A stretch of DNA of 64,000 bases from an uncultured Rhizobium sp. (lineage in GTDB: Bacteria; Pseudomonadota; Alphaproteobacteria; Rhizobiales; Rhizobiaceae): positions 1-64,000 of the forward strand of contig CAMFIF010000006.1 of NCBI GenBank assembly GCA_945952415.1. The letters are read 5' to 3'. Below are positions 26,333-35,154 of the stretch, piece after piece. The notes beneath the pieces were generated by a model that did no database searches, was not told the origin of the DNA, and saw only the letters and a program-made list of their open reading frames with translations. The stretch's first letter is position 1. Every line of letters begins with the position of its first letter. The position numbers and the translations under genes are program-made.

Positions 26333-26713
26333 ATGCAGCCGATGATTGACAGGATCGGCGGCGAACCCACGGTTCAGGCGCTGGTCGACCGTTTCTACGA
26401 TCTGATCGAGACCACACCCCGGGGCAGGGCGATCCTGGACATGCACCTGATGGGGCATGGCCTCAACCATGTCCGCCCGCAGCAGTTTGCCTTTCTGTGC
26501 GGTTTTCTCGGGGGACGGCAATACTATCGGGAAGAACACGGCCACATGAATCTGCGCGCCGTGCATGCCCATGTGGACATTCATCGGCAGGATGCCGAAG
26601 ACTGGCTGGCGGTGATGGAGACCGCCATGGAGGACACGGGAATCCAGCCCGTGGAACGGGCTGCGATCCTGTCTGCGCTGAAGCGCGCCGCACTCAGCCT
26701 CGTCAACCGCTAG
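26333..26713 (+). CDS. Group II truncated hemoglobin
   Basis: This is a globin of 126 residues of the truncated (2-on-2) type II. The B-helix FYDLIE gives Tyr22, the proximal His is most likely H78 (LRAVHAHVDIH), and W91 (EDWL) is the Trp expected in group II. Such proteins bind O2, NO or H2S. It is in the same orientation as tdm with a 10-bp gap, so it is probably in the tdm transcript. A role in protecting or oxygenating the demethylation pathway is inference. Confidence 0.85.
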   Translation: MQPMIDRIGGEPTVQALVDRFYDLIETTPRGRAILDMHLMGHGLNHVRPQQFAFLCGFLGGRQYYREEHGHMNLRAVHAHVDIHRQDAEDWLAVMETAMEDTGIQPVERAAILSALKRAALSLVNR

Positions 26714-26817
26714 GCGGCGGGCCCGGGAGGGGCCCTGTCCGCAACGTCCGGGTAAATTTCGTGGAAGTAAAGCCCGCTTCGCTGGAAGTCCGGGCGTTCT
26801 GGGAGGTGAGGTCCGCC

Positions 26818-27888
26818 ATGAACATTGCTACGCTCGATCATTCCGATATCAGGAACGTCGTCCTGCGGTTCGACGGACCGGGATTTCCGGTCGTCACCGT
26901 CGAGGCCCCGGCAAGAGGGAAGACGCTTGGGGTGACCTTCCTGCTCTCTCCGGGCTTCTGCCTGTTTTCGGTGTCGGCGGCCATGGAGGCGTTCGGAACG
27001 GCCAACCGGCTTGCCGGGCGCGAGGCCTATCGCTGGCGCTTCGTTTCCGTGGATGCCCGCCAGGTGGAATCGGATGCGGGCATCACCATCGAGTGCGGCA
27101 CGGATATCGCCCTCGACCGGCATGGCATCGGCGCGTCCGAGCCGGCCGATATTGTTTTCGTCGCCTCCGACAGGCCGGTGAGCCCCGCCGTCATGGGCCG
27201 CGTGAAGCGTTATCTCCACGGGATGTACCAGCGGGGCGCCCGGATCGTCGGCACCGGCCGGGGCGCTCTTCTCCTCGCCGAGGCCGGTTTTCTGGATGGA
27301 AGGCGCTGCGCCGTGCACTGGCAGCACCTGCCGGAATTCGACCAGCGATATCCGAAGGCCGATGTCGATTGCCATCTCTATGAATCAAGCGGCCGGGTGA
27401 TTACCTGCGCCGGCCAGACGGCGTCGCTCGATCTTGCCATGAATCTGGTGCGCCAGGATCTCGGGGCCGACATCGCCCTGCAGCTATGCAATCACCATGT
27501 GGTGGAGCAGGTGCGCCCCGCCAGGCACCGCCAGCGCCGGCCAGATACGTCTTCCATCGAGATCACCAATCCGCGCCTTGGTGCGGCCATTGCCCTGATG
27601 AAGGCCAATCTGGCAGAGCCCCTGCCGCTCGTACAGCTCGCACGGCGCATCGGCATGTCGCGACGGCAGGTCGAACGGCTGTTCGAGTTCGAAGGGCAAC
27701 AGGCGCCGGCGCGTTTCTACCTGCATGTACGGCTGGAACAGGCACAGAAACTGCTGCAGACAACCGACCTGCCCATCGTCGATATCGGAAAGACCTGCGG
27801 CTTCATCTCTGCCTCGCATTTTTCGAAATGCTACCGCAAGCGGTTCGGCCATTCGCCGAAAAGGGAAAGGGAGCAGGACGAGGACTGA
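26818..27888 (+). CDS. GlxA-type AraC-family regulator
   Basis: This second DJ-1/PfpI plus AraC regulator has 356 residues. The N-terminal domain (about 35-215) contains ARIVGTGRGALLLAEAGFLDGRRCAVHWQHLPEF. The AraC domain (about 250-350) has LVQLARRIGMSRRQVERLFEFEGQQAPARFYLHVRLEQA and CGFISASHFSKCYRKRFGHSP. The elbow residue is again not Cys (GTGRG). It is 104 bp from the hemoglobin gene and could regulate tdm or genes outside the window. ATG at 26818 is the only sensible start, though no strong ribosome-binding site is visible. Confidence 0.82.
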   Translation: MNIATLDHSDIRNVVLRFDGPGFPVVTVEAPARGKTLGVTFLLSPGFCLFSVSAAMEAFGTANRLAGREAYRWRFVSVDARQVESDAGITIECGTDIALDRHGIGASEPADIVFVASDRPVSPAVMGRVKRYLHGMYQRGARIVGTGRGALLLAEAGFLDGRRCAVHWQHLPEFDQRYPKADVDCHLYESSGRVITCAGQTASLDLAMNLVRQDLGADIALQLCNHHVVEQVRPARHRQRRPDTSSIEITNPRLGAAIALMKANLAEPLPLVQLARRIGMSRRQVERLFEFEGQQAPARFYLHVRLEQAQKLLQTTDLPIVDIGKTCGFISASHFSKCYRKRFGHSPKREREQDED

Positions 27889-27985
27889 TCCTGCTGCGCC
27901 ACCCTGTGCAAGGGCCGCGGCGCGTTGTTCTGCGGCGCCGGTTGCCCTATCTTCCGTCGGGCAGAGGTCCGATCCCGGTTTAGCC

Positions 27986-28852
27986 ATGGCGACGGAGGAA
28001 GACCTTCTGCGCGATCAGGGAGAAGCGACAATCGATCCGCCAAAAACCAGGAACGTCGTGACCGTCAGCCGCTGCCGGGTTGCGGGTATCGAGGCGGTCG
28101 TTGCCGATTCGGTCCATGCCTTCGGACGGCACAGCCATGACCAGTTCGGCATCGGCGTCCTTTTCCGTGGCGCGCAGAGATCGGCAAGCGGGCGCGGACC
28201 GGTCGAGGCCGAGGCAGGGGATCTGATCACCGTCAATCCCGGCGAGGTGCATGACGGCCTGCCGGTGGATGCGGCCGGCCGGGCCTGGCGCATGCTCTAC
28301 TTCGATCCCGCCATCATTGCCGGGCGCGTGGCCAGTCTCTCCGAAGGGCGGGCGGGCGAGGCGGAGCTTGCCTTTCCGGTCCGGCGCGATCCCCGGCTTG
28401 CGGCCCGTTTTGCCATGCTTTTCCGGTCGCTTGTCCCGTCCGGCGACACGGCGGAGGTGCTCGCGGCGGAGGAAAACCTGCTTCTCCTTCTTGCCGGCCT
28501 GACCGAGGGCATCGCGCCGGCGCACAAGCCGCAGCCGACCCGCGCGATCGCCCTTGCCCGCGCCCATATCGACGAAGATCCGGCCGCGCCCCTGACGCTT
28601 GAAGACCTCACCCATATCACCGGCATCAGTCCCTTTCGGCTGGTCCGGGGATTTGCGCGGGAAACCGGCCTCTCCCCCCATGCCTATCTCGTGCAGCGCC
28701 GGTTGCAGCGGGCCCGCCGGCTGATCGGGGCCGGTCTATCGCTCGCCGAAGCCGCACTGGCAGCTGGCTTTGCCGATCAAAGCCACATGACGCGGCTTTT
28801 CGCCCGTGCCTATGGCTTCTCCCCCGGGGTCTATGCGGCAGCCTGCCGCTGA
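27986..28852 (+). CDS. AraC-family transcriptional regulator
   Basis: This regulator of 288 residues has an N-terminal cupin-like sensor (about 25-130; HSHDQFGIGVLFRGAQ, AGDLITVNPGEVHDGLP) and a C-terminal AraC domain (about 190-285; LTLEDLTHITGISPFRLVRGFARETGLSPHAYLVQRRLQRARRLI). Proteins of this type are often paired with a LysE exporter, as here with the next gene 68 bp downstream. It probably activates that exporter in response to an amino acid or analogue. The ligand is unknown. Confidence 0.82.
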   Translation: MATEEDLLRDQGEATIDPPKTRNVVTVSRCRVAGIEAVVADSVHAFGRHSHDQFGIGVLFRGAQRSASGRGPVEAEAGDLITVNPGEVHDGLPVDAAGRAWRMLYFDPAIIAGRVASLSEGRAGEAELAFPVRRDPRLAARFAMLFRSLVPSGDTAEVLAAEENLLLLLAGLTEGIAPAHKPQPTRAIALARAHIDEDPAAPLTLEDLTHITGISPFRLVRGFARETGLSPHAYLVQRRLQRARRLIGAGLSLAEAALAAGFADQSHMTRLFARAYGFSPGVYAAACR

Positions 28853-28920
28853 GCCCTGCAATTTCGTTCAAGACCGGACCGTAGGCAGGCCGGCATAAGG
28901 GCCGATACAAAGGAGGCCCC

Positions 28921-29532
28921 ATGACGCCTGAATTCCTGCTCACCGCCCTTGTCATCATCGCTTCGCCCGGCACGGGCGCGCTTTATACGGTCGCCGCCGG
29001 TCTTTCGGGCGGCTGGCGGGCAAGCCTTGTCGCTGCCTTCGGCTGCACGCTCGGCATTCTGCCGCCCATGGTCGCCGCCATCAGCGGGCTTGCGGCCGTG
29101 CTTCACACAAGCGCGCTGGCCTTCGAAGGCTTGCGCTATCTGGGCGTCGCCTATCTGCTCTTCATGGATTTTGCTCTCTGGAGAGATCGCGGCGCCCTCG
29201 GCATCCGGGAGAGCGAGCTGGCCAAGAGCGATCGTCAGGTCATCGTCTCCGCCATCCTCGTCAACCTCCTCAATCCGAAGCTCTCCATCTTCTTTCTGGC
29301 CTTCCTGCCGCAATTTGTCAGGCCGGATGCGGCCGAACCGGTGCGGGCGATGGTGGAACTCAGCCTCGTCTTCATGGCGCTCACCTTCCTCGTTTTCGCC
29401 CTTTACGGCGTGCTTGCCGCAGCCTTTCGGCGCCATGTGCTGGCGAGCGTGGCGATCCAGCGATGGATGCGGCGGGGTTTTGCCGCGGCCTTTGCCGGGC
29501 TTGCGCTCCAGCTGGCCCTGGCGCGGCGCTAG
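28921..29532 (+). CDS. LysE-family exporter
   Basis: This exporter of 203 residues in the LysE/RhtB family has five or six hydrophobic helices. The N-terminal signature is LLTALVIIASPGTGALYTVAAGLSGGWRASLVAAFGCTLG, followed by LNPKLSIFFLAFLPQFV. Family members pump out amino acids or derivatives. AGGAGG ends 5 bases before the ATG. It belongs with the preceding AraC regulator. Confidence 0.86.
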   Translation: MTPEFLLTALVIIASPGTGALYTVAAGLSGGWRASLVAAFGCTLGILPPMVAAISGLAAVLHTSALAFEGLRYLGVAYLLFMDFALWRDRGALGIRESELAKSDRQVIVSAILVNLLNPKLSIFFLAFLPQFVRPDAAEPVRAMVELSLVFMALTFLVFALYGVLAAAFRRHVLASVAIQRWMRRGFAAAFAGLALQLALARR

Positions 29533-29707
29533 GCAGGCCCGCCTCGCTGAAACGGTCGCTTTCCGAAGCTCCTCCTGGCCCCGCCGGAACTTTGGCATCC
29601 CGTGTTCGTTACGGTGCCACCCGGGACTTTCCCCCTATGGGCGGCACGCCGGATGCCGGTGCCGCTGCCGGCAGGGAGCGCCTTCGGGAACAGGGAGGGG
29701 CAGGATC

Positions 29708-30790
29708 ATGTATGCAGGCGAAGCACCGGATATCATTCCTGCCCCGGAGGGACAGGATGCGTCTCCTCTAGGCGGCAAGGGTGGCCTTGTCTATGCGCCG
29801 AGCCTCGAAGGCGGGATCACCCGGCGGGAGGGCAAGCGCGGATTTCTTTTCTACGATGCCGCCGGCAGGCGGATCCGCGACCCCGAAACCCTTGCCCGCG
29901 TCACGGCGCTTGCCATTCCGCCGGGCTATCGGGACGTGCTGATTTCCCCGAACCCGCAGGCCCATCTGCAGGCGACGGGCATCGATGCACGGGGTCGGCG
30001 GCAATATTGCTATCATCCGCTCTGGTCGGCGGAGCGCGCCCGGGCGAAGTTCGACCGGCTGTCCGCCTTTGCCGGCCGCCTGCCCGAGATCCGCGAGCGG
30101 GTGGACCGGGATCTCGGTGCCCGCAAGCCCTCCTACGAGAAGGCGCTGGCGACGGTGGTTCACCTCATGGATAATCTCTACATCCGGGTCGGAAACCGCA
30201 ATTATGCGCTGGAAAACGGCTCCTTCGGCCTGGTCACGCTGCGCAACCGCCATGCCCGCATCGAAGGATCGGTGGTGAAGTTCCGCTTTCGCGGCAAGTC
30301 CGGCAAGGAATGGAACGTCGCCCATAGCGACCGGCGGCTTGCGGGCGCGCTGAAGCGCATCCAGGAACTGCCGGGGCAGAACCTCTTCCAGTACCTCGAT
30401 GAGACGGGGTTGCCCCGCCCGCTGCATTCGCAGGATGTGAACGCCTATATCCGCGAGGCGGCGGGCGGCGATTTCACCTCCCGCCAGTTCCGCACCTGGG
30501 GCGCCACCCGCATGGCCGCCTTTTCGCTGGCGGGGCTTGAGCCGGCGGCAAGCCAGCGGGAAAGGGCACGGCAGATGAATGCGGTGATCGACAGCGTTGC
30601 CGCAAGGCTCGTCAATACCCGCTCCGTCTGCCGCAGCTCCTATATCCATCCCCGGGTTTTCGAGGATTTCGAGGCGGGGAACCTCGGCGCCCTGACGAAG
30701 CTTGGCAAGACGAGGAGCCGGCGGCTCCTCGACTGGATGGATGAGGACGAGATCTGCGTCTTCAGATGGCTCTCGTCCCCCACGGCTTGA
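29708..30790 (+). CDS. DNA topoisomerase IB
   Basis: This is a bacterial (poxvirus-like) type IB topoisomerase of 360 residues that relaxes supercoils through a 3'-phosphotyrosine. The N-terminal YRDVLISPNPQAHLQATGIDARGRRQYCYHP is characteristic. Catalytic Arg and Lys positions lie around LRNRHARIEG and FRGKSGKEW, the second Arg in TSRQFRTWGATRMAA, and the active-site Tyr in SSYIHPRVFEDF. It stands alone and is convergent with metI, with only 11 bp between the stops. The 175 bp before it contain no gene. Confidence 0.9.
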   Translation: MYAGEAPDIIPAPEGQDASPLGGKGGLVYAPSLEGGITRREGKRGFLFYDAAGRRIRDPETLARVTALAIPPGYRDVLISPNPQAHLQATGIDARGRRQYCYHPLWSAERARAKFDRLSAFAGRLPEIRERVDRDLGARKPSYEKALATVVHLMDNLYIRVGNRNYALENGSFGLVTLRNRHARIEGSVVKFRFRGKSGKEWNVAHSDRRLAGALKRIQELPGQNLFQYLDETGLPRPLHSQDVNAYIREAAGGDFTSRQFRTWGATRMAAFSLAGLEPAASQRERARQMNAVIDSVAARLVNTRSVCRSSYIHPRVFEDFEAGNLGALTKLGKTRSRRLLDWMDEDEICVFRWLSSPTA

Positions 30791-30801
30791 GCGGATGACC
30801 T

Positions 30802-31455
30802 TCAGCGCGTCTCGATGGCCCGGGCAATCCGGTCGCCCGCAAGCTGGATCACCGAAACGAGGAGGATCAGCACCGCCACCACGATGATCATGACCGTGGT
30901 TTCGAAGCGCTGGTAGCCATAGCGGATCGCAAGATCGCCGAGCCCCCCGGCGCCGATGGCCCCGGCCATGGCCGAAGCGCCGGTGAGCGTGATGAGCGTT
31001 ACGGTGAAGCCCGCGATCAGCCCCGGCAGCGCTTCCGGCACCAGAACCTCGCGCACGATCTGCCAGCGGCTCGCGCCCATGGCTTCCACCGCCTCCACCA
31101 GCCCGCGCGGCACTTCGCGCAGCGAGACTTCGGCGATGCGGGCGAAATAGGGCGTCGCGGCGATGGAGAGCGGCACGATGGCCGCGGTGGTGCCGAGCGC
31201 CGTGCCGACGATCAGCCGGGTAAGCGGGATCAGCGCCACGAGGAGAATGATGAAGGGCACCGAGCGGAAGCCGTTCACCACCGCGCCGAGAATGCGGTTG
31301 AACCAGAGGTTTTCCGCAAGCCCGCCCTTAGCCGTCACCACCAGCAGGAGGCCGAGCGGCAGGCCGAAGACGAGCGATATCAGGCCCGAGGCCAGCGTCA
31401 TCACCACGGTTTCCACCGTGCCGCGCCAGATGAGTTCAAGAATGACGGGGTTCAT
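30802..31455 (-). CDS. metI: Methionine-type ABC transporter permease
   Basis: This permease of 217 residues has five hydrophobic helices and the EAA-type loop ISLREVPRGLVEAVEAMGASRWQIVREVLVPEALPGLIAGF that contacts the ATPase. MetI-type features include an N-terminus close to MNPVILELIWRGTVETVVMT. It overlaps metN by 20 bp. The start at 31455 is chosen over 31512 because it matches the family. With MetN and MetQ it forms a D/L-methionine or related sulfur-compound importer. Confidence 0.87.
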   Translation of the reverse strand: MNPVILELIWRGTVETVVMTLASGLISLVFGLPLGLLLVVTAKGGLAENLWFNRILGAVVNGFRSVPFIILLVALIPLTRLIVGTALGTTAAIVPLSIAATPYFARIAEVSLREVPRGLVEAVEAMGASRWQIVREVLVPEALPGLIAGFTVTLITLTGASAMAGAIGAGGLGDLAIRYGYQRFETTVMIIVVAVLILLVSVIQLAGDRIARAIETR

Positions 31456-32524
31456 GGCCAAGAAACTCCACATGGATCGTGTCGGCGGGAAAAAGCCCGC
31501 GGCTTGCGGCAAGAAGCGCCTCGCGGCCGGCTTCCGCCCGGAAGAAGAACCGGCCGATGGCCCGGTCGCCGATATGGTCTATCCCGCCATGCACCAGCGT
31601 GACGGGCCTGCCGAGCGCTTCACCGAGCCGGGCGGCGAAATCGATGCCCGCATCGGCACCTATCGCATCGACGGAGAAGAGGGCAGGGCCCGCGCCTTCT
31701 GGAGAAAGCTGCGCGCCCAGGAAATCCGGCAGTTGCGGCCGCACCGCATGGAGGAGCGAACGGGTGATTTCGGCGGCGGGCCGGGCAAAGACCGAAACGA
31801 CCGGGCCTTCCTCCACGATACGCCCGCGGTCGATCACCGCAACGCGATGGGCGATCCGGCGCACCACATCCATTTCATGGGTGATCAGCAGGATGGTGAG
31901 CCCGAGATCGCGGTTGATGTCCCGCATCAGTTCGAGGATCGATTGGGTCGTTTCCGGATCGAGCGCCGATGTCGCCTCGTCGGAAAGAAGCAGGGCCGGT
32001 TTTGCCGAAAGCGCGCGCGCAATGCCGACGCGCTGTTTCTGACCGCCGGAAAGGGCGGCCGGATAGGCTTTCTCCTTGTCCGAGAGGCCGACGAGATCGA
32101 GGAGATCGCGGGCGCGCTGCGTCCGCTCGGCCTTGGGAACGCCGGCGATCTTCAGGGGCAGCGCCACATTGTCGATCACGGTCTTGGCCGAAAGCAGGTT
32201 GAAATGCTGGAAGACCACGCCGATCTTGCGGCGGAAGGGCTGGAGATCGCGATCGGAGAGCCGGGCAATATCCTGCCCGTCCACGCGGATCGCCCCTTCA
32301 TCGGGCCGTTCCAGGCCGTTCAGGCAGCGGATAAGGGTGGATTTGCCGGCGCCGCTCCTGCCGATCAGGCCGAGGATCTCGCCCTTTTCGATGGTGAGCG
32401 AGACCTGGTCCAGCGCGCTGACCGCGCCGAATCGCCGTGACACCCGGTCGAGCGAGACGACGGGCGGCGCCTTTGCCTGCTCCAGGGGCACGCCCTTGGA
32501 AATGGTTTCATGCTTCATGGTCAT
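31436..32524 (-). CDS. metN: Methionine-type ABC transporter ATPase
   Basis: This ATPase of about 362 residues has Walker A GRSGAGKST, signature LSGGQKQRVGIARAL, Walker B LLLSDEATSALD and the switch His in ITHEMDVV. The C-terminal extension (about 270-360) corresponds to the MetN substrate-sensing NIL domain, which in other MetN proteins gives feedback inhibition by methionine. The start at 32524 follows AGGA by 5 bases; ATGs at 32545 and 32518 are alternatives. Confidence 0.88.
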   Translation of the reverse strand: MTMKHETISKGVPLEQAKAPPVVSLDRVSRRFGAVSALDQVSLTIEKGEILGLIGRSGAGKSTLIRCLNGLERPDEGAIRVDGQDIARLSDRDLQPFRRKIGVVFQHFNLLSAKTVIDNVALPLKIAGVPKAERTQRARDLLDLVGLSDKEKAYPAALSGGQKQRVGIARALSAKPALLLSDEATSALDPETTQSILELMRDINRDLGLTILLITHEMDVVRRIAHRVAVIDRGRIVEEGPVVSVFARPAAEITRSLLHAVRPQLPDFLGAQLSPEGAGPALFSVDAIGADAGIDFAARLGEALGRPVTLVHGGIDHIGDRAIGRFFFRAEAGREALLAASRGLFPADTIHVEFLGHEPRHS

Positions 32525-32602
32525 CAGGGTCCTGAAGTGCATCATGCCGCCGCACGGCTCCGGCCGGCGGCGGCGATGGTATGGCGGGGGTTATCGGGGG
32601 GC

Positions 32603-33445
32603 TCAGTAGGCGGCGAGCCCGGTGCCCTTGTAGACCTTGTCAAAGACGGCCTTGACGGTCGGATTCTGGTAGGAGGCGACGAGATCCTTCACCCAGGGCT
32701 GGTCCTTGTCCGCCTCGCGCACGGCGATGAAATTGCGATAGGGATTGTCGGCCACCGGCTCCTGCGCGATCCGCTCGGCGGGCGTCAGGCCGGACTTCAG
32801 CGCCCAGTCGGTGTTTACGACGGCGGCATCGAGATCGTCGATGGACCGGCCGACAATGCCGGCATCGAGTTCGCGGATTTCGATATTCTTCGGGTTTTCC
32901 GCAATATCGGCCACGGTTGCGAGAATGCCGGTGCCCTCCTTCAGCTTGATCAGGCCCTCATGGGCGAGCAGGTTCAGCGCGCGGCCCTCGTTGGAGGGAT
33001 CGTTCGGCACGCCGATCACCGCGGCATCGGCGAGTTCGGCAACGGCCTTGTGCTTCTTCGAATAGAGGCCGATCGGCCAGACGCCGGTATAGCCGACGGG
33101 CACGATCTTGTAGCCATGGGTGGCGATCTGGTTGTCCAGATAGGGCTTGTGCTGGAAGGCGTTGGCATCCACTTCGCCCTGCGAAAGCGCCTCATTGGGC
33201 TGGGTGTAATCGTTGAACACCACGGCCTCGATCTTCAGCCCCTTCTTGGCGGCCTCCTCGGCCACGGCGCGCCAGACATCCTCGTCCTCGCCGCTTATGA
33301 TGCCGACCTTCAGGACCTTGTCTTCGGCCTTCGCGGCCTGGGGTGCCAGCGCCGAGGCGGAGAGCAGCGCGGCAAACACGGCGAACAGCCCGGCGCGGCG
33401 GGTGAAGCCATTGTTTTTGATGAGAGATGCGAGCGAATAAGTCAT
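32603..33445 (-). CDS. metQ: MetQ-family substrate-binding lipoprotein or periplasmic protein
   Basis: This is a binding protein of 280 residues of the NlpA/MetQ family. A signal peptide is clear (FTRRAGLFAVFAALLSASALAPQAAKA, cut about residue 40). There is no lipobox Cys at the cleavage site, so it is likely free in the periplasm. LKVGIISGEDEDVWRAVAEEAAKKG and FNDYTQPNEALSQGEVDANAFQHKPYL are family signatures. It heads the metQNI operon; metN begins 78 bp downstream. Ligand choice among methionine, its analogues and short peptides cannot be settled by eye. Confidence 0.87.
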   Translation of the reverse strand: MTYSLASLIKNNGFTRRAGLFAVFAALLSASALAPQAAKAEDKVLKVGIISGEDEDVWRAVAEEAAKKGLKIEAVVFNDYTQPNEALSQGEVDANAFQHKPYLDNQIATHGYKIVPVGYTGVWPIGLYSKKHKAVAELADAAVIGVPNDPSNEGRALNLLAHEGLIKLKEGTGILATVADIAENPKNIEIRELDAGIVGRSIDDLDAAVVNTDWALKSGLTPAERIAQEPVADNPYRNFIAVREADKDQPWVKDLVASYQNPTVKAVFDKVYKGTGLAAY

Positions 33446-34008
33446 GGTCGTCTTTCCTTGGGAGGATCATTCGGGAGGCGAAACGCGTCTTCCGTTTCTG
33501 TCTCAAAGCATGGCTGGCTTTCCCGCCGCACGCCAAGCATGGGAAACCGCACCTGACCCGAAAGTGGAAAAAGCTTTTGCCCGCGACGCCCGGATCGCGA
33601 AACTTAATTTCTATAAAATAAGTAGACTATCTGCCATGGGAGGGCGCCGCTTGACGGGAAGCGCCTCGATTGCGGCAGGGTTGCGAAACGCCCAGTCGCG
33701 CGCACCGGCACCCGCACAGCGGAGGTGGCGAAGCGCAGTAGCGATGGCGGGAATGCGTTGACCGGAGGGCGCGGCTCGGCCATAAGGGGTGGCCGGCGGG
33801 GGCAGAATCCGGTTTGCATGGCTTGATATTGTGGCGTTTTTATCGCCGTGACGGCGGGGGCGCCTCCCGGAATCTGGCAGATAGAAAAGCCGCTTCAAAA
33901 GAAGAATATGAGCCACCGCAACGCGAAGTCGTAGCAGGGGTTGGGTCATATTTCCCGTTTGCCTTGTGCTTCCCCTGTGGCCGGGCGCTCCTTTTGTACG
34001 GACAGATC
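33446..34008. other. Intergenic region between metQ and the RND operon
   Basis: No gene is supported in these 563 bases. The AT-rich block 33603-33636 (CTATAAAATAAGTAGACTAT on the plus strand) is the likely metQ promoter region, since metQ is transcribed leftwards. I see no SAM riboswitch architecture with confidence. An in-frame ATG at 33814 could extend the RND adaptor, but the extension is not membrane- or signal-like. Confidence 0.4.
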
Positions 34009-35154
34009 ATGAGAACACGAACGATCCTGATTGGCGTCTTCCTGGCGCTCGGCGCTGCGGCAGGCGGGGCTGTGTTGATGGGCTATGGTCCGGGCAAGCC
34101 GACGGAGGCACCCGTGGCGGAGCCTGCGGCGAAGGCGCCCGAACCCCTGCGGATCTCGCCCATCGAGACGCTGGCGATCCGGCCCGAGCGCCATGGCGAG
34201 ACCCTGAGGATCGAAGGCTTCGTCATGCCCCAGCGCAAGGTGGTGCTCTCGGCAAAGTTTTCCGGCGTCGTCACCGAGGTGGCCGCCGATGTCGGCGATG
34301 CAGTGAAGAAGGGCGAGGTGCTCGTCCGTTTCGACGAGGGGCAGGCCCGGCTGCAGCTCGAAAGCCGCGAAGCACGCGCCAAGGGCAAGCAGGCGGAGCT
34401 CGACCGGGCAGAGCGTGAGCTTCTGCGTGCCCGCGGTCTTGCCGAAGGCGGCACGGTGGCCCTTTCGAAGCTCGCCTCCACGGAAACCGATCTGCGCATC
34501 GTCGAAGCGGAGCGGGATGCCCTGAAGGCGGAGGAGGACGAGGCGCGCCGGCAGCTGAAGGAGGCGCAGGTGATTGCTCCCTTCGACGGCACGGTGAGCC
34601 TGCGCAAGGTCAATCCCGGCCAGAGCGTGCCTGAAAACACCGAGCTTCTCGAAATCGTCGATCTCTCACGCATGACCCTGAGCGCGGCGGTTCCGCTGGA
34701 AAACAGCCCGCGGCTTTCGGTCGGCCAGAAGGCCGACATCCGCATCGAGGGCCTTCCCGACCGGCAGCTCACCGCCCGGCTGGAGCGCATTGCACCGGCG
34801 GCGGTGGAATCCTCCCGCTCGCTGCAGATCTTCCTCGCCGTCGATGCCAGCGACCAGCGTCTGAGCGGCGGCATGTTCGCCGAGGGCGAGCTTCACGCCG
34901 GCGAGCAGGAGAGCATGATTGCCGTTCCCGTCGCCGCGCTTCAGGAAAAGGACGGCCAGAGCGCCATCCTGAAGATCGAGAACGGCAAGGTGGTGAGCCA
35001 GCCGGTGAAGAAGGGGCGGCTCCTGGAGGACGGCAAGCTTGCCGAAATCGTCAGCGGCCTCAAGACCGGCGACCGGGTGATAGCCGTGCCGATGAAGGGG
35101 ATTGCCCCCGGTACCGCCGTCGAGATAACAGGCAAGGACGGGACCGCCCCATGA
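34009..35154 (+). CDS. RND efflux periplasmic adaptor (HlyD/AcrA family)
   Basis: This is a membrane-fusion protein of 381 residues. An N-terminal signal or anchor helix (ILIGVFLALGAAAGGAVLMGY) is followed by a lipoyl half-motif (SAKFSGVVTEVAADVGDAVKKGEVLVRFDE), a coiled-coil hairpin (about 108-185, rich in Ala, Glu and Arg), the second lipoyl half (VIAPFDGTVSLRKVNPGQSV) and beta-barrel domains. It bridges the inner-membrane pump to an outer-membrane channel; no channel gene is next to it. The stop overlaps the pump start by 4 bp. Confidence 0.88.
   Translation: MRTRTILIGVFLALGAAAGGAVLMGYGPGKPTEAPVAEPAAKAPEPLRISPIETLAIRPERHGETLRIEGFVMPQRKVVLSAKFSGVVTEVAADVGDAVKKGEVLVRFDEGQARLQLESREARAKGKQAELDRAERELLRARGLAEGGTVALSKLASTETDLRIVEAERDALKAEEDEARRQLKEAQVIAPFDGTVSLRKVNPGQSVPENTELLEIVDLSRMTLSAAVPLENSPRLSVGQKADIRIEGLPDRQLTARLERIAPAAVESSRSLQIFLAVDASDQRLSGGMFAEGELHAGEQESMIAVPVAALQEKDGQSAILKIENGKVVSQPVKKGRLLEDGKLAEIVSGLKTGDRVIAVPMKGIAPGTAVEITGKDGTAP

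Noticed and set aside
33446..33640. SAM riboswitch upstream of metQ
   Set aside because: I could not find the paired elements of a known SAM riboswitch class by eye; a covariance-model scan would be decisive.
33814..34008. Longer start for the RND adaptor at 33814
   Set aside because: The added residues are charged and would hide the signal helix that begins properly at 34009.
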